DNA of 64,000 nt from Trebouxia sp. TZW2008 (lineage: Eukaryota > Chlorophyta > Trebouxiophyceae > Trebouxiales > Trebouxiaceae), in assembly GCA_002118135.1 (NCBI GenBank), contig BDIU01000192.1:460040-524039 (forward strand), in the 5' to 3' direction. A program made the position numbers and the translations under genes. Below, piece by piece: positions 15,601 to 26,071 of the stretch (positions are counted from its first letter, which is position 1; each line of letters starts with the position of its first letter). The notes under the pieces are model-generated. The model was not told the origin of the DNA, did not search any database, and worked only from the letters and a program-made list of their open reading frames with translations.

Positions 15601-18600
15601 AGCAGCTGGGGTGGAATTTGACCCAGAGGCAAGAACCATAAAAAGTGTGCAGGGGGAAACTGGGCATAAATCATCAGCACTAGAGGTGAGCTGCAATGCG
15701 TCTGCCTCAATTCCGTCCTCTACAAGAAGAAGAAGCGACACAAAAAAAATCTCCAAGCCGTCAAGTACGACAACTGGCCTTTGTGAGTAGCAGTCTGAGG
15801 TTCACGCATGCATGTCAGGAGATTGCTATGTGTAGTGCTGCAGCAAGCTAGCAAGTCTGACTGCATATAACAGTAATAACAGCCATGATGATGACACATA
15901 ATACACATGTGCTAGGTGTGTGTGTCCCAAGTCCCGTCTTGCCACGCAGGCTTGCTCTGAGCGTCTTCTCTGACAGCATGTGTCACCATTCAACAGCCTG
16001 TTCAGCTCCTAGCAGTTATAGCACACTGTTTTCTTATTGCTTTCTGGTCTCGTCAAGTTGTGTTTTGAGCTTGCCCAGCATGCTTGTTGGCAATGTGGAC
16101 AAGCAGTTTCTGCCACGTTGCACCTGTTGGATGCAAGACTGACATGCGGTAGAGCCAAATGCAGCCAAGGCCAAAGAATACACATCAAACCTGCTTGTAG
16201 CCAGAATCTTGGCTGTTTATCAGCCCTGCCTACATAAGTCGCCAGCATCAGCCAGCATGCATATCATCAAATCACACACATCTTTGTGTGACAAAAGGGC
16301 TAAATGCAAAATGCAATGAGAATCATTGCCAGCTTGGCATTTGAGCTGATGGGGTAGTGTGCATGTCCCTATCATTGGCAACTTACCATGGTGTAGGGAC
16401 ACACTGCATGCAAAACACAGTCGACGTCTGTGTTTGGCAGCATTCAGTCTGCGCTGATTGGCCAGCATGCATGTGCATGTGATGCTGAACTTGTGCTGAA
16501 TGCTGAATGCAATCAAAGTGTTTGGCAGCTACCCAGCAGAGCTGTTGGGCATTTTGAAAGCTACAGGGCCTTTAATGGTCACCCAGCGCGCTCTGTACAT
16601 ATGTACGCTGACTCTCATATAATTTACCATGCGACAGATGCTGATGTGCTGAATGCAGAATGCAATCAAGGTCTTTGACAGCTACCCGAAAGAGCTGTTA
16701 GGCATTTTGAGAGCCACAGAGCCTTCAACTTTCACGCTGCACGGTCCTCACATGCTTGACTTGACCCCACTCACTTGCGATGTGTTGAATGCAGAATGCA
16801 ATCAAGGTCTTTGACAGCTTCCCAAAAGAGCTGTTGGGCATTTTGAAAGCCACAGAGCCGTCAACAGTCACCCAGCATGGTCTATACATGCGTAACCTGA
16901 CCCCTACCTCACCCTTGGAACAAGCCATGCTCCCTCACATTGAAAAAGATGAACAGCCACAGGCTGCTCAACCAAATGTCCAGTCAGCAGGGCGTCAAGA
17001 GGTACAAGCTGCCCAGTCAAACATACAGTCAGCAGGGCATCAAGACAATGAAGAGGATCCGCAGTCAGCAACCTTGGCCTCAGCCTCAAAGCAGAAGCTG
17101 AACACAGATGAGGGGCAAGGCAAAGGGCAGGGCCAGGGGCAGGACACAGGGCAGGGGCAGGGCTGGGGCAAGGGGCGGGTAACTCTACTAGGAGATGCTG
17201 CTCATGCCACCTTGCCCAATGGTGAGCTCCTTGTGTTTGTGTTGCAACACACTCCTGTGCAGCAAAGTCTACATGACACAAATGGCACAGCAGGCCTTTA
17301 CACAACAATTGTTCACAAAGCAAGCTGTGCTGGAACAGCTGTACCCTATGGCATGCAGGTCAGGGTTTGGCACTGGCTGTGGAGGATGCTGTGGTCTTGG
17401 CTTGGCATCTCAAGCAGAAGGGTATTGGTCCAGCAGCTTTGCGAAGGTATGTTCAATTTTGATGACCAGTGCTTTGACACATTGTATGTCAGCTTGTTAC
17501 AGTATGAAGACATGCATTGCCATCCTCATTGCCAAAGTGCATGCGGCTTTTGCTGGAAGTTATAGTGCAACCTCTCCTGTGACACATGTGGCATCATGTG
17601 TTGTGTGGACTTATGTGAATAGAGTGGCCAGTCCTTCAACACACTACAAGTTAGCTTCTTACAATGTTAACACATGCATTGCCGTCATCATCGTGAAAGT
17701 GCGTGCCGTTTTGACTGCAACTTGTATTCAAAAAGGCCCGCACTACCGCACTACTTGTAGTGTGACTGTTCCTCCGGCAATAAAGTTGAATCACATTTCA
17801 TGTGAGCTACATTGTCTGAATGTGCACAATGCATACACTGCAGCGTGCGTAATGCAGTGTGTACTGTGCTTGTGCATGAACCAGTGTGTGCAATGCAACC
17901 GCCATGAGGCATCAATGCTGGCAGTCAGGGTCATGTGTTGCAAATTCTCTCTGTGGGTTTTGTTTTTCTTTGCGACAGAGTCTGCACTGGTACAGCATTC
18001 TGCTTGAGCTAAGCCGCATGTCTGTGCGCATGTGGACAATTCAGACAATGCAGTCAATCAGCGCGCTGGAAAGACAGGACTGCGTGTTGCAGCTATGAGC
18101 AAGAGCCATTAAAGCGGGTCACAGTCATGCACAAGAAGCGCACAGATGCTGCACGTGCCAAATACAAGGAGAGAAGTGGCTGCGTGCATGTAAACACTTT
18201 CTTAATGCAGCAATTTATTGCAATTGAAAGACAGGAGTGTGTGCTGCAGCTATGAGCAAGAGCAACTGAAGCGGGTCACAGTCATGCATGAGAAAGGCAC
18301 AGATGCCGCTCCTGCCAAAGACAAGGAGAGAAATGTCTACAAGCCATATTTTAGGCCGCTGTGGCAGTCATCAGCAGTAAGTCCTCCCCAGGTTTTGTTG
18401 GGGTGTGTGATGTGTCACCTTTACCCTTACCCCTTACCCGTTACTCCTTGCCCCTTGCCCCTTACCGCTTACCCCTCACCCCTTACCCCTTACCTCTTAC
18501 CCCTTACCTGTTACCCCTTACTCCTTACCACGTGCCACTTACCCCTGACCCTCTTACCGTCAACCCCTTACCTCTTACCCCATAGATTTACTCCTGACCC

Positions 18601-18895
18601 TGTAGGGGTACAGAGAATAGCATCATGCACCTGAATTGCGGCGTAGGGTCCACTTCTTAGTGTCAAAACTGTGCTGCAGTCCTGCTGTGACTCACAGATT
18701 TGGAATGCTAACATGATGTGCATGTCACGCCCTCTATGCAGCTTCTGATGTGATGTCAGACACATGTTGCAGTTCTTGCCATCAATGGCGTGTCAAATTT
18801 TTCATTGTCATACCAACCAATGATGATGATAAATCAGTGCCTGTGCATTGCAGGAGGATGTCGGGGCCAAAACCTGCATTGTGGATTGGGAATGA
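12627..18895 (+). CDS. FAD-dependent monooxygenase (aromatic hydroxylase family), probably plastid-targeted
   Basis: Flavoprotein monooxygenase of the p-hydroxybenzoate hydroxylase fold, using NAD(P)H and O2; the substrate cannot be read from sequence. Exons: 12627-12869, 12958-13061, 13209-13416, 13833-13982, 14742-14803, 15460-15685, 16795-17221, 17359-17446 and 18250-18376. All are phase-consistent over 545 codons. The final exon 18854-18895 (13 codons and a stop) is only a guess. The first about 48 residues are Ser/Arg-rich with no acidic run, like a transit peptide. Motifs are the Rossmann loop VVGGGPGGLAAA (about 55-66), VLMQPNVQRALEA, the DG motif VLVGADGYFSRVR, MWRARTPW, and the GD motif RVTLLGDAAHATLPNGQG. 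A Gln/Gly low-complexity insert sits just before the GD motif. The intron after 13416 is best read as GC-AG; an alternative GT donor 9 nt downstream would also keep frame. Confidence 0.85.
13417..13832 (+). other. Probable GC-AG intron (monooxygenase intron 3)
   Basis: The exon ends AAACAG and the intron starts GCAAAT; the acceptor is GTGCTGCAG. This is phase 0 on both sides. A weaker GT donor (AAT/GTCTTT) 9 nt downstream is also phase 0 and would add three residues, so this case is less certain than the others. Confidence 0.6.
16500..16790 (+). repeat. Exon ghosts: two upstream copies of the start of monooxygenase exon 7
   Basis: Copies at about 16503-16612 and 16655-16770 encode NAIKVF(G/D)SYP(A/K)ELLGIL and continue for about 30 residues before losing homology. 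Both include the GAATGCAG acceptor context. The real exon begins at 16795 and alone reads through to the GD motif. Confidence 0.85.
18066..18195 (+). repeat. Exon ghost: upstream copy of monooxygenase exon 9
   Basis: A near-identical copy (about 130 bp) of the acceptor plus first part of exon 18250-18376, including the intronic GAAAGACAGGA(C/G)TG lead-in. It encodes SYEQEPLKRVTVMHKK and stays open. It lacks the KPYFRPLWQ end and has no matching donor. Confidence 0.85.
18415..18598 (+). repeat. Degenerate CCCTTAC satellite-like tract
   Basis: About 180 bp of imperfect 6-8 bp units of the CCCTTAC/CCCCTTAC type lies just after the donor of monooxygenase exon 9. It is strongly strand-biased (C/T with A, almost no G). 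It resembles a telomere-like microsatellite but is not the TTTAGGG or TTTTAGGG type known in green algae. Confidence 0.85.
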
Positions 18896-19180
18896 TTCTG
18901 GGTGCTCAACTTCCCTCAATCTATTCAAGCCTTTCCTGGCAGGCTGTGACCATGCGACACATTATGACACGCACAAGCTGCTGTGAGATCGCAGCATATT
19001 AGCAACTGTGTATGACAGCGCGTGAACTAATATAGCAAGTGCAGAACTCATGACAAGCAAGATGCAGCTTGTCACAAAAACTTAATTTATGAAGTTTTGG
19101 CAGCCTTGCATGCAGCTGACAGCTGGATTGTGGCTGTCATGTTTCTTACTTTATTATTTCAAAAGTCAACTTTCTGATGG

Positions 19181-19280
19181 TTGCTGCTCCTGAAGCAGCA
19201 AAACCGGGCTGCCTCTATGAACAGAGGCTCCTGTTATGATGCCTAACGGCGCAGACTTTTCTTTTTTCTTTTTTTTCCTT
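19181..19280 (+). repeat. Dispersed hairpin element, copy B
   Basis: Three consecutive hairpins: TTGCTGC (19181-19187) with GCAGCAA (19195-19201); GCCTCT (19211-19216) with AGAGGC (19223-19228); CTGTTA (19231-19236) with TAACGG (19244-19249, one U-G wobble). A T/C tract of about 25 nt follows. Confidence 0.75.
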
Positions 19281-20148
19281 ATTATTTCAAAACATTCTAG
19301 CACGTACAGCTCCTAATGTTTGAACTTGTGATTGCTTTTTACGTGTTGCAGAGTGTCTGTCTGCTTGAGGCCATGTGACTTTGGTGACCAGTGCCACCGT
19401 ACCTAGGCTTATTGGTACCAACAGTCTGAGCTGTTTTCTGATGATTTCAAGCATTAAGAGTTCTACAGATTTGTGAAAAGTCTGCCTCCCAGATCTGTGG
19501 GATGCATTGTGCTCTTCTGAAACCCTCTGTTCTGCCCTATTACTTATGTCATTACACAACTGCCAGTCAAGCTTTTGAATGCCTGGCTTGGCCTGAATTA
19601 AATTAGCGCACTACCCAGATGGCATACATCTTCAAATGTGACGAAGCTATGCATACCTGAGAGAAGACATACGAAGAAGCCAAGCAACTATAAGTCCNNT
19701 AGCCTGCAGTTAGTATAGCGTGACAGCTTTTACTATGGCGCTGCAGATTGACAGTGGCCACCAATTTAGTCAAGGCGCATTACGACTGACTTAGCCATCA
19801 CTTCCTTTGACCAAGCAGTCACGTTCTTGGACGAGATCTTTGACCTATCCATCTTACATAGTACTTAGTGCCATTCAGTCCTATTTTGGCTACGCTTTTG
19901 GGGATTCTACTATTCAAGTTCATGTGTATGCAGCAGTTTGGAACACAAAAACACAACTGGGACTGGCTACTCAACTGGACCTGCTATTCCGCCGTGTAAA
20001 TATCTATCGCTCGCAACAAAAACTTTTCGCTCGTGTGCGCTGCATTGCATTCTCACAGCGTACACCTTCTAACGTCACCTAAACGCATACCGGTGTCAGG
20101 CTTGCTGCAGACGTTTGCATGCAGCAATGTCTGCGCATATATATATCT

Positions 20149-20245
20149 ATGGGTTGTTGCTTTGAAGGCAGCAATCCCGGGCTGCCTCTTTAGACAGAGG
20201 CTCCCGTTATGACGCCTAACGGCGAAGACTTTTCTTTTTTCTTTT
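20149..20245 (+). repeat. Dispersed hairpin element, copy C
   Basis: Three hairpins: TTGTTGC (20154-20160) with GCAGCAA (20168-20174, one wobble); GCCTCT (20183-20188) with AGAGGC (20196-20201); CCGTTA (20204-20209) with TAACGG (20217-20222). The 7-nt third loop TGACGCC is close to copy B's TGATGCC. A TTTTCTTTTTTCTTTTC tract follows. Confidence 0.75.
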
Positions 20246-20600
20246 CTCTATATGCTGTGTCTGCCGCTGCATGCAATGGTTTCCAATTCTGCTGCAATGC
20301 AACCTATTCGATGCCCTGTGCTGCATCTTCGTTGCTCTGTTTGTGTTCTGCAATGCACATGGACCACTTGTGTTCCATTTCTGTTTTCTGACAGTTTGCT
20401 TGGCTTTGAGCAGCCGAAGCCAGCAGCAAGGGATTAGTCACAATTGAGCCAATTTTACTAAACATCCTCTTGTCATCTGCATTTTCCATCGACTTCCTAG
20501 CTGCCTGCTTAGCCAAGGCGTGAATACCGCATCGAAGGGTACATGATGCCGGCGGCAGAATGTCGATGCGTCTCTGCGTCTTTGATACCACTGCGCCATC

Positions 20601-23600
20601 ATGCCCATCGAAAAGGTTCTTATCGCAATCTTCGTCGGCACCTCAGGTATTGAGCTGATCAGCATTGCAGAGCTGTGCACTTCTCGTTCAAAGCTTGCAT
20701 GCCTGTGCCGATCTGCTCATCTTGCATGTTGTTCTTTCTGCGCCACCATCGCGTAACCGCAAGCCCAACTATGAAGGGCTGAGAGGCTTTCAACTTGTGC
20801 GTTTGCAGTGCCTTGGTGCTTTGCACAAAGCTCCAGCGATTTCAGCGCCTATGACACAGCGTATCCTGCAAACTTGACTGGGCCTGGAGCCGAGGCTGTG
20901 CCTACAAACGTGAGCGATGGATGGCACTTTCCAAGACCGCTGTTCAACGCTCCAGCTACGTACCCACAGGTCTTCCGAGCTGTTTCTTGCGGATCTCAGC
21001 CCAGCCAATACATAGGCGTTGGTTACAAAAGGCTATACACACCTGAGGGAGGCCAAGATTACGCCGTGCAGCTGAGCTTTCTGACTGCATACCCAAATAA
21101 CATCACAGGTAGGTCTGCACCATCTGGTTGTCTGTACTTGTGCATCTGCTGCAATGCTCAAAATAAGCTCACATCTGTTGGAACCCACTTGATTGTGGCT
21201 GTGAAATCAGTTTATACAAATCTGTATGCTGCCCTGTCTGCCATTGATATGTCTGAACATGGTCGACAAGTTGTTGCAATTGCGCTGACAAGCATAACAA
21301 GCTTAACAACATTCATGAAAGCGACCAGAGGTTTACTGTTGTGACCAAACCTTGACTACAGCTCTGAATGATATGCTTCACGCTTGTGCAGGCGTCCTGA
21401 GCTGCCCCTGTTCTCCATGGCTACCATAATGAAACATGCTGCATAGACTTTTCTTGACTCTGTTCTCTTCGGATGTCTGCAGGCACAGGCGCCGGAAGTA
21501 TGCAGAGTGTGTTCACCCTGCAGTACAACACCTTTCTGAACCTCAGAACAGGCGTAGTGTCTGCTTTGAACTTCTCAGAAGTCAATGTCAGCCCTTCAGT
21601 GTACACTTTCAATGTGACCATAGATGGTCAAATTGCTCAAGAGGCCACTGGCAGAGCTGATTCAACAGTGTACAGCACAGTAAGAAGTGTGCACATGACC
21701 TGCAGCACGAACTTAGTGAATGTGAAATGCACAACCTTTAGTGCACACTGTCAATGCGTCAACCGGTGGTCAAGTGGCTCATGAGGCCACTGGAAGAGCT
21801 GACTCTACAGCGTACAGCACAGTAAGTCATACACATCACTTGCAACATGACATCATATGACATAGAAGCCACTAGAATGCCTGACTTTACGGTGTACACC
21901 AGAGTAGATTATGCACTTCACTTGCAGCATGGCTTTATTTACCAAAACCTGCGTGTGACATGTCATGTGTGTCTGTGGCTTGTAGGTATGTTCTGTATAT
22001 GTGTTGCGGAGCTGTATATACATGCGCGTGCTTGATATCATGTGTGACACAAATGCGTGTATGTGGTTGCAGGTGCACAGCATTGACAGAGACGCCTTCT
22101 TTGGCATGGCAGACAACAGTGATGGCAGAGGTGGCCTGAGATACTATCAGTATGGGCCGCCAGCCTATAACTCAGTGGATGCCAATGACACAGGTACTGT
22201 CCAATCTCCATTCCCTGCTCTGCTTTTCAACATTCAAGCGTGGATACTACATGTGACTGTTTGATGCTGCATTACCTGCTGTGATCAACTTCAGAGTATT
22301 GAGCACATGAATCAGTGGATGCTGACGACACAGGTAGTGCCAAGCTTTTCTCAATGCTTTCAATATCAACATCATCGTTCAATTACGCATACACTTGCCT
22401 GGTGGGGTTCATGTCTCTGGTATGTGCGTACAGGAGCACTGCAGTGCTCACAAATAACTCTGCCCACAGAGGTCAGTACCAATGTGAATGTAGATCTATG
22501 TTTGTGTCACTTGTTGTACACTAACACAGTGCCGTTTCCAAAAGGCACGTGCATCCAACTCTGTGCCGAATTGGTGTTGCAGTCCTTGCACTGCTGTGTG
22601 TTTGACAAACACTTCGCGCTTACAAGTAGCTTCATTCATGCAATTGCTGCATTGCTATATGCCAGCAATTTCTTGACAACAAGTACCTGTACCTACAGCA
22701 GGTTTTGCACGCTGCTTTGCAAGATCTAACTGGTCTCAGCATTGAATTCACAGGCGCTGTACAATCAATTGAAGTTGTATTGTTTGCCAATGTCAGAAAA
22801 CTAATTTTGAGTATAGTGACCCTGTGTTGAAGAGCTGACAAAGTCGTTGACAATCTCTTGTGCAGGAAGCAAGTTGGAGAATGAGTTCTTCTGGACGCAG
22901 AATGTGGAGCTATTGCGCTTTTACACTGGCTTTGTAGCCATGCAGGCAACTACGGGAAGCCTCTGCAACCCAAACACATTGTAAGCTCACAAAACATCCT
23001 TCTGCTATGTGTACTCTGTACAAAGCAGTCATCTCAACAGTGTACGTCTATTGGCTTTGTAGCCATGCAGGCAATGACAGGAAGCCTGTGCAATCCAAAC
23101 ACCTTGTAAGCCTGAATGCCTAATTTGTGCAGTCACGTGCATAAGCTGAGATGTCTCCCGTGTCTCACATACTCTCATGCCCGAATGAACTTTGAGTCTC
23201 AAGCATTGTGCCAGCATATTAGACATCCAGCTTAGCCTGTACAAAGCACTACTGGCGGCCAAGCATCCGGAAAGCAATTGGCTTCTGACCTGCTTGATTG
23301 CTGATGCGACTGGGCGCCAATGCACCAGACAGGAAATGCTTTTGCAACTGTGAGAGCACAGGCTTAAACATAGTGCATGTGTTGCTGTTGCAGAAGCGTT
23401 TGATCTAGCTGTAACGTGTACTGAACTTTGCATCATATTTTCTTTGCAGGAGACGCTGCAGCTGTCATAGTATGTGCTGAACTCTGTCACTCAGACTGCA
23501 TTTGCATCGCGCACTGTCATGTTGCATTCATTGTAGCATGTGCTTTTGTTTGTCACAACTGCTGCATTTGCAGAGGCTAGTATGAGCCAATCCCCCTTCT

Positions 23601-25463
23601 ATACTATCTCACGTTGATCCTGAAGAAAGCTAAATCGTACAAATTTTCAGAGTTCACTGCCGCAAATCCTATGATTCTGCAATTCTTTCAACAACTGCTT
23701 CGTCCTGACACTGATGCTGCGTTTGCAGGGGCTTCTATGAGTTAGCGCCCTTGCTTGATTACCTGACAATGATTCTGAAGACAGCCACAAACCGCACAGA
23801 CTTTTCGGAGTACACTGCACACTACCTGGGACAGCTGAACACTACATATGTGCAGAGCAACCCTGCAGTAGGTCCTCAAATTTTTGCCACGTTGAAGACC
23901 CCTTCTGTCTTTATTCCGGTGAGCTTTCTACTACAGTGTTACCAGCAAATCAAGCCATTACACAATGGGGTTTTGGCAAGTAGGACAAAAGCAAAAAAGA
24001 TACCAGGGAATCACAGCTGCTGTGATTATCAACAAAAATGTCCTTGTGCTGAGGTATAGTGGGACTCAGAGGTAACACTAGAGTAAGTTGTCCTTACAAC
24101 AAGGGCTTCCTGATGTTAAGTGCATCTTGAAGGGAGATTTTCTGTGATTCCATGTGGCTCTGTTCAGCACTCATGGGTAGCATCCTGAGTACAGCATGTG
24201 CTAGCCTTGCAGCAAAAAACTGACCAGGGACGTCATGTAATCTATGCCTTCAGCACACATCCCGGGCTGCCTCTTTAGGTAGAGGCTCCTAGAGGTGATG
24301 GCTCCTCACAGCGTGGACTCTTCGTTTTCCCCTTTTTTTCAGCACACATGCACAGCTCAAAGCGGCTTGTGCGTTGCACCCTGACCTGTGCATACCTAGT
24401 GCAGAAAGCACATTGCATCATGCGCAGTATGCTGCAGGTCCTGTCAATACAATGCTTCTGTCATAAAGCAGACTGCTGCTGCATGCAAAAAGAACAAATC
24501 AAATCTTTGTGTGGCTGCTGTTTGATGGACCAATGGCACTCCTGCTGTGATCAGCACCTGTATGGATGCAGTTTGATCAACCAGTTGAGAACCCTCTTGT
24601 GATCAATTATTGTGCAATTGATCAGCCAATCAGCGACCCTTTTGTGGGTCTGACAGAGTCACAGTGCATTAGGGCAGACGAGGAAGCCTCTCTTGCTGCC
24701 AATGCTAATGACAATGCTGGTCAGTTCACTGACCCTGCCTCAAGGCTGTTGCTGCCAGATGTCCAGAGGCCACTGATTATTCTCTGGGTGACTGCAGTTT
24801 GACGAGCCCATTGCTGACCCTTTCGTGGGTCTGACAGAGTCACAGTGCATTGTGGCAGCCAAGAACGCCTCTCTTGCTGCCAATGCAAATAACACCATCC
24901 CTGCCAATGTATGGAACTACTGTTCCAGTGGCGTCTGTAACTACACCATGACTAATGGGACATCCTTCACTTTTGTGAGCCCTTATGCTGGATCCCATAC
25001 AAACTCCATCTGTCAGCTGGGCTATTCAACAGCTGTGGATAACAATGAGTATGTGGAGCCTGCTTACTTGACTGGCCTTGGGCAAGGCACTGCCGGTGAG
25101 AATATTCCTGTGTCTGTCTATGTGTCTGCTGTGATGTAATTGCCTGTCTGACAAGCACCTTGACACAGAATGCAAGCTGAGGAATGCACGCTGATCTGAC
25201 TGCATTTATGCAGGCATGCTCAAGTGGAAATGGATCATGTATCAAAGCACCAAAAGCTTATCTTGCACATGGAATGTGTTGCTCAATTGCCAAGACTGCA
25301 TGTGCCTGCTGCAGGGCGCTTCCACCCAGACAGGCCAACAATCATCCCATCAACAGGAATCATTCGCACTAGCAACAGCACCTTTGTGGGACAGTCTGAG
25401 TCTACAGGAGAAGTAGATACTCAGGAAGGCTTTCCATTTCAAGCAGGAGCATCTAATGCATGA
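20601..25463 (+). CDS. Secreted, heavily N-glycosylated protein of unknown family
   Basis: I do not recognise the family. Exons: 20601-20646, 20809-21108, 21483-21679, 22073-22193, 22866-22980, 23729-23918, 24798-25095 and 25315-25463. All phases agree and give 471 residues. A clear signal peptide (MPIEKVLIAIFVGTS then VPWCFA) is split by the first intron; cleavage is likely after CFA. The mature part has at least twelve N-glycosylation sequons (NLT, NVS, NIT, NFS, NVT, NDT, NRT, NTT, NAS, NYT, NGT, NST). There are few Cys, including C..C spacing in NYCSSGVCNYT, and no further transmembrane segment or GPI signal. It is therefore probably periplasmic, cell-wall or extracellular. Several introns carry ghost copies of neighbouring exon ends, and the last 50 nt of the final exon recur twice after the stop. 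An algal iron-assimilation or cell-wall protein is possible but unsupported. Confidence 0.82.
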
Positions 25464-25620
25464 CCAGCAGTTCTACATTGTCCATTGGTGAAGTAGACAT
25501 TCAGGAACGCTTGCCTTTTCAAGCAGCAGCATCCAATGCATGACAATCGAACATGTCAAACAGGGTAAGTAGACAGTCAGGAAGACTTCCTCTTGCAGCA
25601 GGCACAGCCAACGCACAACA
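21722..25620 (+). repeat. Exon ghosts in the secreted glycoprotein gene
   Basis: Partial exon copies lie at about 21722-21832 and 21860-21905 (end of exon 3, keeping TACAGCACA/GTAAGT in the first), 22308-22336 (end of exon 4), 23050-23108 (end of exon 5), 23568-23655 (start of exon 6, frame lost), 24555-24720 (start of exon 7, about 120 bp with VGLTESQCI retained), and 25492-25545 and about 25567-25620 (end of exon 8, after the stop). Confidence 0.8.
24255..24335 (+). repeat. Dispersed hairpin element, copy D, inside an intron
   Basis: This lies in the intron between exons 6 and 7 of the secreted glycoprotein gene. It has CCCGGGCTGCCTCT with AGAGGC (24269-24274 with 24281-24286), then GAGG (24292-24295) with CCTC (24303-24306) around a TGATGGCT loop. 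A TTTTCCCCTTTTTTTCAG tract follows that could itself serve as a 3' splice site. Confidence 0.65.
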
Positions 25621-26071
25621 ACTTTGAAAGTGCCAATGTCTGGAAACTGTGCAGGGTAGTGTACTTGATTGACAGAAGGATGTAGTATGTCAGGGAACGT
25701 TGGTGGGATAAGGCATGTTAATTCTGTCTCCACATGGCAACAGTTGCAACTGACGGGCCAATTGCTTATGAGCAAAGTATAGTGTCGACGCATGCCTCAC
25801 TGCTTGTGTCGCCTTGCTGGTGAACATTAGACTTGACCAATTTCTGTAGTTACTGTCTACAAAAACTTGTATTAACCAGGATAGAAGATCAATGCTTTGC
25901 AAGTTTTGTTCATTATCATCATGTTGCGCAGTGCCAATTGCAGAGTCAGCAGGGAAGCTGCTGACTAACAGCCCTTCATTCAATGTTTCGAAGTCAATAG
26001 AACTTGCATGTACCAATAGCGCAAGACACTGTCTTGGCGAGCGTCTGCAAAGCGTCGCTGACATCAATGTC
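25464..26071. other. Intergenic region upstream of the BCKDH E2 gene
   Basis: The first about 150 bp hold two decayed copies of the end of the preceding gene. The rest is the 3' end of that gene and the promoter of E2. A long open frame on the minus strand (25690-26334) overlaps E2 exon 1 and has no recognisable content. Confidence 0.45.

Larger units (their letters stand above)
18896..20600. other. Intergenic region with hairpin elements and two ambiguous bases
   Basis: No gene recognised. The region holds two full copies of the dispersed hairpin element (19181-19280 and 20149-20245). It also contains two N bases at 19698-19699, so the assembly is unresolved there. Confidence 0.5.

Noticed and set aside
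18415..18598. Telomere at a chromosome end
   Set aside because: The units are degenerate and intragenic, with genes on both sides.
19287..19559. Minus-strand open frame in the 18.9-20.6 kb gap
   Set aside because: No recognisable content, no splice support, and it overlaps the tail of a repeat.
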